64,000 bases of DNA from Erythroxylum novogranatense (lineage: Eukaryota > Streptophyta > Magnoliopsida > Malpighiales > Erythroxylaceae), in assembly GCA_029891385.1 (NCBI GenBank), contig CM057231.1:68650990-68714989 (forward strand), in the 5' to 3' direction. The first letter of the stretch is position 1. Each line of letters starts with the position of its first letter. The translations under genes were made by a program, and so were the position numbers. The notes beneath the pieces were generated by a model that saw nothing but the letters and a program-made list of their open reading frames with translations, did no database searches and had not been told where the DNA came from. Shown piece after piece: positions 34,901-46,900 of the stretch.

Positions 34901-35940
34901 TTTCTTTCCAAGTAAAATCAATCATCAATATGCCATCACTAATCAAACTAAAACCACTTCTAACATACTACTTTCAATTCATAATTCAACCTAACCTTAT
35001 ACCCATTAATTCAAACCATTATAGTCATTAATTTAATGCAACCCTAAGCATAATAAATGCTCCAAACCTCCCATTCAATGTTTCTACCTACCATGATTCA
35101 TAAATTCATACTTAAAACATCATTAAAAACTTAACTTAAAAACTTACCTAATTAGCTTCCACTCCAACTCTTCACTTCTCCTACTCTCCTTTCTTTACTT
35201 CTTTTCCATCCTATGCATGGTGATATTCAAGGTAAGAAGGTAGCTTGGATGCATGAAGAAGAGCTCTTGAATTTGGAGGGAAGATTACTTTAAGAAGGAG
35301 AACAAAATCGATGGAGAAGGCAAAGTGAAGAGGGTTTTCGGATGGGAGGAGAATATAAACAAAACAAATGTTCTTTTTCCCCTCTTTCAAGTGGAAGTTG
35401 TCGAAATATAAGGATAACAATGCATTAAATGGTGGGACACTTGGCCATTGGAGGAAGAATGAAGAAAAGTCAAAGACCTATTCAAATTGTTGAAAAATTA
35501 AAACAAAGACCAAGCAATTCAAGCCAATTTCGGTTCCTACACATATTAAGGGTCCACTTATGGGTCCCACCAAAATAAGTCATAGGTAAGTACCAAATAA
35601 CAGTAGAAAATCAACCGGTTTGCCACTTGGTGAATTTTTTTCCGGTCCGAGAATTTTCTCCGAAAAATTTCAGAAAAATTCCTAAAAATCCCATAAAATG
35701 TAAAACACACTATGAAGCAGTCAAAATAATTTTTCAAACCCAATAACCTTGTTAATCACAATAAAATTGCCTTAGGCACAAAAACTGAAAATATCATGTA
35801 TGCATGTACAGTTATTTCATGTGCACAGATTTCACTGTTCACTAGTACCAGTATGCTTGGACAATACTAAGAAATCCCTATCAATCTCATCCTATGCCAA
35901 TTTACTACTTTACCCTTCCAGTCGGGGGTGGGATGTTACA
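31905..35940 (-). repeat. 5' LTR of element E
   Basis: 4036 bp. It holds a perfect 24-bp palindrome (33567-33590, centre CTAGTCGACTAG) and TAGTCGACTA at 33594-33603. A possible minus-strand TATA box sits near 35350-35360 (rc of GAATATAAAC) with a pyrimidine-rich stretch downstream. Confidence 0.92.
33567..33603. promoter_or_regulatory. 24-bp perfect palindrome plus a second TAGTCGACTA
   Basis: CATG-TCCTAGTC is followed by its exact reverse complement (33567-33590), then TAGTCGACTA at 33594-33603. In the partner LTR (about 26005-26050) the first palindrome is degraded while the second is partly kept. Confidence 0.7.
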
Positions 35941-35945
35941 TTCCA

Positions 35946-36610
35946 CGCATCGAATGTAACCTTGCAACAATAATATCGAGTGCGCGGATTTAAAAAATAC
36001 TCTGACCTGATTTCATGCCTTCTCGTAGTCGAGAAGAATAATAAACTTTTGATAAAAAATCATCAATCCCGCCCTACTGGCGCGGCAGCATTTCCGGAAG
36101 CAAATATTGCAATTCGAAATGAAAATGAAAGAAAAAATCATCATGGGCCTAGTCGCGGTCGCGGATGCGTGGCGTGGTCGTGACCATGGTCGTAACTACA
36201 TTCGTGGTGGTGGTGGTGGGCGTGGGCGTGGCGAGGAAGTTATCCATATAACTCTCTTGAAAGAAATCGAGTCACCACAATAACAAGCACCATATTAATG
36301 ATGTTCATGGAAGTTTTATAGGACTTGGAGATTCTTGCCTTAGATGTGGTACAAAAGACATTGGGCTAAAGTTTGTCGAGTTCACGAACATCTATGTCAA
36401 TTATACAAAGCATCCTTAAAAAGGAAAGAAAAGGAAGTGAATTTTACTGAACAACACCCTTTAGGTGATTCAACTGACCTTGGTACTTTTGATTTTGATT
36501 TCATTGAGAATCATAATCCTTCAGATGACTCTACATATCTGAATGTTTCGGATTTTACTAATGATTTTATGGATCAGGGCATTGTTGGTGGCAGTAGCAA
36601 TGGAAATTAA
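35946..36610 (+). pseudogene. gag: Element D gag, C-terminal part
   Basis: Continues the Gag cut at 24349. Readable pieces are KKYSDLISCLLVVEKNN, HQSRPTGAAAFPEAN, an Arg/Gly-rich RNA-binding stretch (about 36140-36240), then a damaged zinc knuckle (RCGTKRHWAKVC, about 36335-36375) and a long acidic tail to a TAA at 36608-36610. Frames change at about 36183-36344. Confidence 0.85.
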
Positions 36611-39600
36611 AATAATGTACTTATGCTTGTGTTAAGTATTATTATGCTTATTATGTCACTCAGTTTCAATTTCTTGTTATGTTACTAGTTTCAATTACAG
36701 TATTGTAATATTTTTTTAAAAGTTAACATAACATCTCTTTCTCTTTATTCTTGCGCAATTTTCTCATTAGATTATTTATTTTTATGAAGTTTTGATATGG
36801 ATCGCTACGTAAGAGGAACGAAAAATAATGATAATTTATGCATACGGATAGTGGCACAACGCACACTATCACGAAAGATAAGAGGTTCTTTTAGAATTAA
36901 AACCAACAAAAATTGTGAACACAATATCAGTCCTGAGACTTGATTAAAGGAATTGACAAGCAAATTTCACATTACCAAATGGCACAAAGTTCTCAATACA
37001 TGATGGCTTATTTGTGCCAAAGTCTAAAAGAAATTTGTTGAGTTTTAATGATATATATTCTCATAAATATGATACTCGACTGCAATCGAGGAAATATGAA
37101 ATATATGTATCTTACAACCGATCAATCGGAAAGATAAACATATTGGAAAAACTACCAATGCTCCCTTTGGATTACATTATACATATATAAATGTGATTGA
37201 ATCTAATATGGTAGTTAAAGCAAAACACATTGATCCTTCATAATCTCTATTTGGCATGATCATCTGGTCATCCGGGATCAACAATGATGCGAAAAATAAT
37301 TGAGAATACATGGACATCCATTGAGTAAAAAATGATTACTCAAATAAATAAGAGTCCATGTACATCTTGTTCTCTTGGAAAAGCGATCATAAGGCCATCA
37401 CCAATTAAAATAAAATTTGAATCACCGCTTTTCTTGCGTATTCAGGTGATATATGGACCCATTCATCCACCATGTGGACCACTTGATATTTTATGGTATT
37501 GATAGATGCCTCCAGTGAGATGGTCTCACATTTGTCTACTATCAACTCGTAATATGGCATTTCCAAGATTTCTTGCACAAATTATTAAATTACGAGCACA
37601 ATTTCGACTATACAATAAAGAAAGTCGGACTCGATAATCTTGGTGAATTCACATCCCAAACTTTCAATGACTATTATATGTCAATCGGGATTATGGTCGA
37701 GCATCCTGTTGCTCGTATGCATACTCAAAATGGTTTAGTGAATCTTTAATTAAACACCTTGACTTATTCTAGACCATTGATGATGAGAACAAAGCTTCCA
37801 ATTTTCGTATGGGTCATGCAATTTTACATCTTTGAGGCATTAATTCGCATCCCACCAAGTACATATCATACATACTCCCCACTCTGACTTGCATTTGGTC
37901 AAGAACCAAATATCTCCCATTTGAGAATTTTTGGTTGTGCGGTATATGTGCTATTGCACCACCACAACGTAGTAAATGGGACCTCGAAAGAAGATTGGGA
38001 ATATATGTAATATATAAAGTACATCTATTATTAGATATCTTGAACCTCAAACGGGTGATATGTTTACAACACGTTTTGCTGATTGTCATTTGATGAAAAT
38101 ACTTTCCGACATTAGGGAGATAATAAACAATGATGAAAGAAATTACATAGTGCGAACCATCATTATTGTATCTTGATCAACGCACAAAACAATGCGAAAT
38201 GAAGTGCAAGAATTGTGCATTTGCAAAAATTGCAAATCAATTACGAGATACTTGCAGATACAAAAAGAGTGACTAAATCATTTATACCAATCAAATGCTC
38301 CTGCTCGGATTGAAATCCCAAAAGGACAATCGAGAAAATGATCACTCGTGAATCTACAAAGACGCGTGAAGCGTGGTAGACCAATCGGTTCTAAAGATAA
38401 AATCATCGAAAAGAAAAGGAGCAAATGTGATTAATGACCCCGATATAGATAAAAGTGTTACATTAGAAACACAAGATGAGGATAGTGTCCCGAAGAGACA
38501 TAAACCGAGATTAATCAAGAAATCTCAATTAATTATATTCACACAAAAGAATTATGGAATCGAAATGATATGAAAGAGATTGATAAAATATTTTCTTATC
38601 TTTATAGCATGTGATATCATCAATGAAAATGAAGATCTGAACCAAGATCTATCATTGAATGTCAAAATAAACATGATTGGGTTCAATGGAAAGATGTTAT
38701 TGAAGTGAATTAAATTCTCTTAACAAGCGTAAAGTGTTTGGACTATTGTCCTTACACCCCAAAGTGTAAAGCACATGGGTTACAAATGAGTTTTTGTTAG
38801 AAAGCGAAATGAGAAAATGAGATTGTGAGATCTGAAAGCTTGACTTGTTGCCTGAGGTTTTTCTCAAAGACCCGAATTGACTATGAACAAACATACTCTC
38901 TGTTATGGATACAATTACGTTTAGATATTTAATCGACAACGATTCTTGAAACTGAAATGTGTCTTATGGATGTTATTACTGACTTACATGCGGATCACTG
39001 ATAGTGATATTTACTTGAAAATCCTTGAAGGATTGAAATGCTGCGACATTAAAATCACAACCAAAGGAAAAGTATTCAATCAAATTGCAAAGATCCTTAT
39101 ATGGACTAAAGCAATGACGCACGTAATACAATCGTCTAGCGAGTATCTATTAAAGAAAGGATATGTAAGCAGTCTATTTGTCCTTGTGTTTTATAAAGAA
39201 AACAACATCCGAATATGTGATTATCATTTGTCTATGTTGACGATTTGAATATCATTAGTACTTCTAAAGAAATCCAAGAAACAATGGTGTACTTAAAGAA
39301 GGAATTTGAAATGAAAGATCTTGGAAAAACTAAATATTGTCTTGGTCGCAAATTGAACATAGACCAGCGGAATATTGTGCATCAATCGACATATCTGAGA
39401 AAAGGTATTGAGACGTTTTAATATGGATAAAGCAACTCAATTAAATACCGATGGTTGGTAGATCGCTTAATATTGAGAAGGATTCATTTACAGCCTTGCG
39501 AAGAAAAGCGAAAGTTCTTGATTACGAAGCGCCATATCGAGTGCGATATGAGCTCTCGTGTATCTTACTAATTATACTTAGACACGATATAGCTTTTCTT

Positions 39601-40240
39601 TGTTAATCTACTAGCAAGATTTAGTTCATCTCTACGAAAAGGCCTTTGGAATGAAATTAAACATCTATTCCGTTATCTTGAGGTACAATTGATTTGGGAT
39701 TATTTTACACTAAAAATGCAAAACAAGTTTTGGTTAGTTATGCAGATCTGAGTTATTTATTAGATCCATAAAGCCATATCCCAAACCGGTTATGTATTTA
39801 CGTATGGAAGCCTGCAATTTCTTGGCGTTCACGAAACAAACACTTGTTGCTACTTCTTCAAATCATGCTTGAAATCATTGCACTTCGTGAAGCGAAGACG
39901 AGAATGTGTATAGTTAAGGTCAACGACGCACCACATTTTAACAACTTGTGGCTTATCGACCAACAAAGAACCAACAATCATATTTGAAGATAATGCGCAT
40001 GTATCGCTTCGAATAAAGGAGGTTATATCAAAAGTGATAGAACCAAACATATCCTCCGAAATTTTCCAATTCACCCAAGATCTCAACAAAGCGAAAAATC
40101 AACATCCAAGATATTCAATCAAGAATAATCTGCGGATCTTTTCACAAAAGCACTTCCTACTATACCTTTCGGAAGCGTGTCCACGAGATTGGAATCGACA
40201 TCTAAGAAATTTATGAGGAAGAGCTCATTGTGTTGATGAG
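36611..40240 (+). pseudogene. Element D pol remnant (integrase, RT, RNase H)
   Basis: No long frame remains, but the Copia order is clear: integrase from about 37440 (IYGPIHPPCGPLDIF), catalytic region about 37625-37740, post-integrase domain about 37860-38110, RT palm near 39230-39300 (VYVDDLNII), thumb (EFEMKDLGKTKYCLG, about 39300-39350) and RNase H about 39690-40150. Protease is not clearly readable; 36611-37400 gives only scattered matches. Small insertions and deletions are very frequent compared with substitutions. Confidence 0.75.
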
Positions 40241-40374
40241 GAAGCTTCTGTGATTCTTGACTCTTTTTCCTTATCATGGTTTTTATCCCACCGGTTTTTC
40301 TTGATAAGGTTTGTAACGAGCAACACCAAATCGTTTAAAGGCGGGAAACGACAATTATATGGCACCAATGGGAG

Positions 40375-40698
40375 TGTTATAAAGATAGAAATAATATGGT
40401 GTCTGCTAATTGTAGATCTGGCATTTAATAGTTAGTGTATATATGGATTGTTTTGGTTTTACTAACACAAGAATGAAGTAGGTGATTATTGATTTGGTTT
40501 TACCTAACACAGAATAAAGTAGGTGGTTATTGGTTTGGTTTCTGTAGCGATAACACATATAAAGTAGGTGGTCACATGTGTGTTAGGTGTTTGAAATGTC
40601 TTATAAATAGAAGGTTTGATTTAAGAGATTATGATATGAACTTATAAGAATAAGTCTTCTCCCAAATACTCTGAAATTATAATTATGGTTTTATAACA
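40375..40698 (+). repeat. 3' LTR of element D
   Basis: TGTTATAAAGATAG...TTTTATAACA, followed by TSD AATGA. TATAAATAG at 40602-40610 points toward the host gene, whose ATG is 215 bp downstream of the LTR end. The preceding ATGGGAG is a weak polypurine tract. Confidence 0.92.
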
Positions 40699-40703
40699 AA
40701 TGA

Positions 40704-40913
40704 AGTAATTTACAGTTTTTACACTTTCTGGATGTTGTTTTTATTTTTATTTAGACGGTAAAACGCTAAAGTGAAGGAAAAGGCTGTATTTCACACTTCC
40801 ACGCAAGGACTGGTAGGGGCAATACGGACAATTACGAAAATTGTTAATGACTTCTAGTGACCATTAATTAATCGTTCATTTACTTCAGACGAGAGACAAA
40901 GAGGGGGCGAGAG
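40704..40913 (+). promoter_or_regulatory. Promoter and 5' UTR region of the SERF-like gene
   Basis: Only about 210 bp separate the element D insertion from the start codon. It contains AT-rich TTTTTATTTTTATTT (about 40738-40752) and a purine-rich leader (GAGAGACAAAGAGGGGGCGAG) just before the ATG. No clear TATA box, so transcription may start in this segment or within the LTR (inference). Confidence 0.45.
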
Positions 40914-43900
40914 ATGACCCGAGGAAAGCAGAAGATCGAAGCGCAGAGGAGAAATGCAGAGAGGAATCAGAAAGCCAAAGGCTCTCAGCTCGAGGCCAGA
41001 GCTGTTGCTCTCAAAGTCAGCTGCCCTATTTGCAAGGTTTTTACTTTTCATTCTATATTCTGTTCCCTAATCTCCTTTCAATTTTTCTTTTTGCATTCCT
41101 GATTGTTAGTTTCTTCTCAATATATGCTTGTTTATTATGATCTGTATTTAACATAGACGATCATGTTTAAGCATTGTGCTTGTTTGGTGCCCGGTGTTTA
41201 AAACTTTTGTGGGAATGGAATTAAACCTCCTAAGTGGGTATCTGTACCTCACAGCTTTCATGTCGTTGGTTTTGAAACTTTAGGATATTTCAGAGAATTA
41301 TTTATGGGCTATTTATTGATATTTGATATTGGATGTTTAGCTGGTGGTTTTGAGTCTGAACCCGTTTATCTAGTATTCTGGCAAAGAAATTTTAAATTTT
41401 GATTTTTGGTTAAATCTTTGTTCTTCTTTATATGAAATTTGAGACACAAACACACAGGCGACTATGTGTCTAACCTCGTTGCCCTCTCTTAGTTTCTTCT
41501 GCATTTTCTGACTTCTGAGATCGTGTCGTAATTACACCTTATTTGTTTGCCACATGTTTTCGACTGTCATGTTGTTAAAGCAATCAACACAGGTAATGGT
41601 TAGATAACTAAATCAGTAAATATATAAAATTTAATATTTGTTTATTGGGTTTTATTAAGACAATAAAAAGAAATTCAATAATAGAAGATGCTATAACTTA
41701 ATTATTTTTAATAGAAGATTCAATTGCAATACTTTGATGTAATACTCCTCCTTGCAAAAGGATAGAAAAATGGGAGTTTTGCTTTTGATTTTCAATAAAA
41801 GAATAAATTGACTAAGAAAAGATGGCATGCCTTAATTACTTTTCTTGAGAGATTGAATTGCTAAACTTTATTATAAAAATTTAGAATAAGAAAAGAGTTT
41901 TACTTCCTTTTTGGATCTTACTTCAATGTACTTGGAGCAAATGAAAAAAAATAATCTGCAATAATGTTGGATGCTAGGGGTTGGGTTGAGACTAATATGG
42001 CAACATTTAGCAGAAATGATTATTTTTCAACCAATCAAGAGTGACATGGATTGAGTTTTGCAAATTTTGGAAAAAAAATAGAGGATTGACACTTGTTTTC
42101 AAGTGATATATGTCCTAATCTATGAAATTAAGCTTTCTAGCAACTTGCGATGGATAACAAATAAACCAGATTGAAAGGCACAACAAAACTAGTAATATTA
42201 CCAACAGAGTTGTAAACGTTTGTGATTTTGTGGGGAAGATGTGTTGACTGGACAACAACAATGGAGGTTTTGATTGATAGAACATGTTGGGGGATGAAAT
42301 GATGCCTGCTCTAAAGATGAAAATTTATGGAAAAGGTTAAGATAATCTCCAATTTCAACGCAAAATACTTATGCAAGACATTATGGTTGTTCTCCATGTC
42401 ATGGAGCACATGGAAAAGTTCGACAAGTTGACAATTTGATATTATGAAAGATAGAGCAAGAGACAACTTGAGATTAGAGATTTGGAAAGGGTTGATCATG
42501 TAGAGTATTCAAGACCAAGATGATGTATATGACTTGGATTTAAGGGTAAAAAAACATTCAAGTCAACAATCCCTACATTTCAAGAGGAGATTAAGGATCT
42601 TGTTGATGAATGGTCTATGTCTAGAAGACTAGGGAGTTACAAGAAGTTCCTGGTATGTGGAAAGGCCATTCTATATATGATACAACTTTCATCTTAGAAG
42701 CTAAATTTTATAAACTAAGTCCAAATTTGTATGAGTAGTAATTGTCACATTCTTCGTTGAGGATGATTTCAAATAAATTGGGGAGAAATCATGGAAATCA
42801 ATTTAAGTAGACAAATAAGAAAGAGTAGATTATGAACTCCAAAATCAATTTTGGTGGGATGGATAGTGGCAATTGACTTGACCATGGGTTCATTCAAATT
42901 CTCATTTTATGTCTGTAGTGAACTAGTTAATTTACTTTTCCCTGTTGATTGCCAATTCCTTTGATTATTAGTTTTCCTTGTTAGTAGTCGAACTACAATA
43001 CTCAATTTTTGTTTATCCTTCTTAGGAAAGAATTTATCATCTATAGGATAATTCATTTTAGAATCCTAGTTTTATGATAATTAATTGTTTATTATATATG
43101 CTTAAACTTACTATTTTAGGAAACACTACACCTTATTTTTGTGATTACGAAATTTATTCTTTTGTTTGATTCTAGGAACCAGAATTGAGGTTGTAATTGC
43201 AATTTCACTTTGAATTCTCATAGAATTGGAATTGTAATTTCAATAAATGGTAATTTGGTGAAAATTAAATGTTCAAAATTGAATTTCCTTGTATCTTAAA
43301 AATCTGAATTCTTTAAAATTAAAATATAAATTCAAATTCTAAATTAGTATTAATTCTTGATGTATGAATAGCAAATTTTGAACTTAATTCCAATTCTAAG
43401 GATACTGAACATAACCTTAAGGAAATCTCGTGCTTTCTTTTTCGACGACTTTTTCTTAGATCATATGATTGATTCCTAACCCTTAACATATATCTTGTTC
43501 TTAATTCTAAATAGAAGCATCAAAGTTTGTAATATGCTTATTTCTTGTCAAATCAAAATCTTCTCCTCCATTATTACAGTTTGGTTTGGGTGATGAAATT
43601 GTTTTCTATGCATGATTTAATAGTCTGTTGACAAGAGTCGTGGGTGTTGTAACTTCATGTAGTGAATATAAAAACAAATGTTACTACTAAAGATTTTAAA
43701 TGTATTAAAAACAAAAAGGCTTACTAATTGAAGGAATTTTTGCTACTTGATTTTGACTCTATAGGGTTGGCCTATCATGGATTTCTTCTGTTGTGAAAGT
43801 ATTTTGATGCAACAACATCCAACCAAGTTTCTTTATCAGTTTTATTGGGAATAAGAATTTCTGCGTTGATGTGGTTGAAATCTTGTTGATTTTACAATTG

Positions 43901-46900
43901 TAAATATTTAATTTTTTTTAGTCGTTGATACAAAATAGGAAACTGTTTATTTAGCATTAAAAGTAGGAAATTATTTAGATCCTCAGTTTATATTTTATAT
44001 CTCCTATAAGTAGCATTATTGAATATAGTTTTGAAATAGAGTGAATAATTGAATCATTCGTTTCAGCTTATATAGTGTCAAAATGAGGACATATTCTCTT
44101 ACTTTACCAAGAAAAACCTTGCTTGCCCTTCATTATTCGAAACATGGGGTGCTTGATCATCAAATACCTTTGGAAAACATTTCTCCAACAATGCTTGTTG
44201 TTTAGTTGAAATCACCAACATTAAACTTAATGGTGATAATTCTTGCACTAGTTTTAGTTAGTCACAGTGTATTAGTGTTGTCAAGGGAAAAGTGTATTAG
44301 TGTTGTCAAGGGAAAACTGGGTACTGGACAAGGGAAAAGAAGGCGTGAGCAAAATAAGACATCACATATGCTTGGTATGATGAAAAATTCATGGTCATGA
44401 AGTGGCTAGTGAATTCCATGGAAGAGGATATCAACTCTAACTACATGAGTTATCCAATAGCCAAAGAACTTTGGGACGATGTCACTAAGATGTATTGGGA
44501 AATCAATCCCAAATTTATGAATTGACAAGTAAACTAGGTGGCATTTGTCAAGGAGAGGACAATTTCACCAAGAACAATTTATTGAAAAGGTTATGGCAAG
44601 ATTTAGGTTTGTTTAATGATTATGAATGGTATAGAAAGATGATGGAGGATCACCATATTTTCAGATTCTTGGCTAGTGCTAATATTGAATTTGATGAAGT
44701 TAGATGGAGGATAATTGTCCCAAACCACTTCCTCTTATTAGTGAAGTCTTTGTTAAAGTTAGAAGGGATGAAAGTTATCAGAATGTCGTGCTTGGTTAAA
44801 GGAGTGAGGCTTCAACTGTGGAAAATTCAGCCATGATTGTATAAAAAACAAGTGCAAACAAAATGTCAAACCTCCATAATTAGAAAAATCTTACGCATGT
44901 TTTGATCATTGCAACAAATGTCTCCATACTTGAGAGATATGTTGGAAGCTCCATTGGAAGCTTGCAAATTGGAGGAGCAACAAACCAAGTGATAGGCCAA
45001 CATATACATCCTCTTATGCCGATGAAGCTTAATTAACTTTATTCAATAAGGAGAAACAAGACCTTCTAAACTTTTAAAAACCATTTCCTTATCTAGTGCT
45101 CCTAGTGGTTCTCTTGCACAAACATGTAGCAATGCTAATGCTCTATCTTGAAACAAAATTTTCCGAATGTGTCATTAATTTACGGGCATGTGGTCACATG
45201 ACCTCATGTTCTTTTTTCAAAACTTAATTTTCCTGTTCTGGATGTGAAAGAGTTAGGATATTTAAGGGGAGTTTTAACCCATTGTAGGAAAAGGTCAAAT
45301 AAAAATTTAAAAACCTTTGCTCTTCAATATGCCCTTTATGTTCCTAAACTAGCATGCAATTTATTGTCTGTTAGCAAATTATCTAATGACTATAAATTTC
45401 ATGCTGTCTTATTTGAATCTCATTGTGAATTTCAAGACCATAAATCAAGGAAGATGATTGGGAGTTGTAGAATAAGAGAACTCAATAATTCTATTGTATT
45501 GAATTGAATTGCAAGACTACTACATCTCTATTTATACAAGGTAATCCTAGTGTATGCAGAAGGAACTAAAATTCTATACAATATAAAATCCCTATACAAT
45601 AGCAGAATCTATACAATAGCAGAATAAAATCCCTATAGATTAGGAACTAATTAGGAACTAATTTTCCCACACTCCCCCTCAAGCTGGTAAATGGGTGTCA
45701 TCCATTCCAAGCTTGGAGACCAATCGCTGAAATGCTGCTCTGGACAAACCCTTAGTAAGCGTATCAACAAGTTGATCACTTGTAGAGATAAAAGGAGTAC
45801 AAATCAAACCACTGTCAAGTTTTTCTTTGATAAAATGCCTGTCGACTTCAATATACTTCGTACGATCATGTTGTACTGGGTTATGAGCAATACTAATAGT
45901 TGACTTATTATCATAAAAAAGTTTCATTGGACCTTCCCATTTAATTCTAAGATCATCCAAGATTATCTTCAGCCACAAAAGTTCACAAATTCCAAGTGCC
46001 ATAGATCTGAATTTTGCTTCTGCACTTCATTTGAATACACTGGTAATGATCCATCTCCTGCCGTAAACTTTTCAGAAAATTAGAATAATCCGTGACAGAA
46101 CGATTGCCTTGTTTGGTATTAGAGATTTTAGTTTTAATCTCATAAATCTGAGCGGCATCATGAACCTTTGAATAAGTTTGTTTAATAGCATCCCAGATTT
46201 CTTTAGCTGTCCCCAAAAACATACAAGTATCACTAATTTCAGATAACATTGAATTCCAAAGCCAAGACATTACCATAGAATCTTCTATATCCCACGCATC
46301 AAATTTTGGATCACCCTCTTTTGGACCCGTACCTAACAAATGAGACAATTTTTCCTTTCCTTTCAAAAAAGTACGAACCAACTGAGACTACTTTAAATAA
46401 TTTTTACCATTCAATCTATAGGCTGCTTGGATCTGTTGCAAATCACCGGTTACAGTGTGATTGGTACTATCAACTACAGTCACTTCAGTTTTAGTAGGGG
46501 TTTCTGACATAGTTTAAGCAAATAGGGCAAACTCAAATCAATAGGTAGAAATATAAGAGGTAAAAAAAGAGTGCTGTAGTCACAGAAAAAAATACCACAA
46601 ATCCAATCCTAACAAACCAGTAACTCTTGTTGAACAGAAGATTTTCCAGCAAAGTAGGACCAGAAACAAACTGGCGAGAGCAGAGAAAAGGAGGCGGAAG
46701 ACGAAACTCCAGTGGGGTGAAGCGTGGGCTGACGGCAGACAGCTACGGGAGGCGCGTGAGGGACACTCACTCACTTTCCGGTGACCGGACTTTGGGCGAC
46801 CGGTCGACTCCTAGTGTTGCTCCTATTGACGTCGGCGGTGACAGTAAAAAACCACTCTAAGATGGTGGTTAGTGTGAGGTAGCCCTATCCTAGGGTTTCC

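Larger units (their letters stand above)
24350..35940 (-). mobile_element. Element E: LARD-like LTR retrotransposon with 4.0-kb LTRs
   Basis: TSD TTCCA (24345-24349 and 35941-35945). On the minus strand the 5' LTR is 31905-35940, the primer site is 31884-31898 (rc TGGTATCAGAGCCCA), the internal region is 31904-28376, the polypurine tract is about 28386-28376 and the 3' LTR is 24350-28375. No Gag or Pol protein could be recognised in the internal region on either strand. Large LTRs with a non-coding internal domain fit LARDs (large retrotransposon derivatives). The LTR ends (TGTAACAYCCC...) are related to the solo LTR at 59058, which lies in a chromovirus, so a Ty3/gypsy helper is likely (inference). 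Confidence 0.88.
22856..40698 (+). mobile_element. Element D: Copia retrotransposon, split by element E
   Basis: Short LTRs (22856-23190 and 40375-40698) with TG...CA ends and TSD AATGA (22851-22855 and 40699-40703). Without the nested element E, D is about 6.2 kb. Gag is split at 24349/35946 and reads on across E; pol (integrase, RT, RNase H) is recognisable but heavily frameshifted from 36611 to about 40240. The GHW-type zinc knuckle with CRVHEHLCQLYKAS, and the CGPIHPPCGP integrase motif, belong to one recognisable plant Copia group; I do not assign the lineage name firmly. Confidence 0.88.

Noticed and set aside
42230..42720. Extra exon of the SERF-like gene or a pseudogene in the intron
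   Set aside because: Exon 1 and exon 2 already give a complete family-length protein in phase. The stretch has no domain I can name and no splice signals that keep frame.
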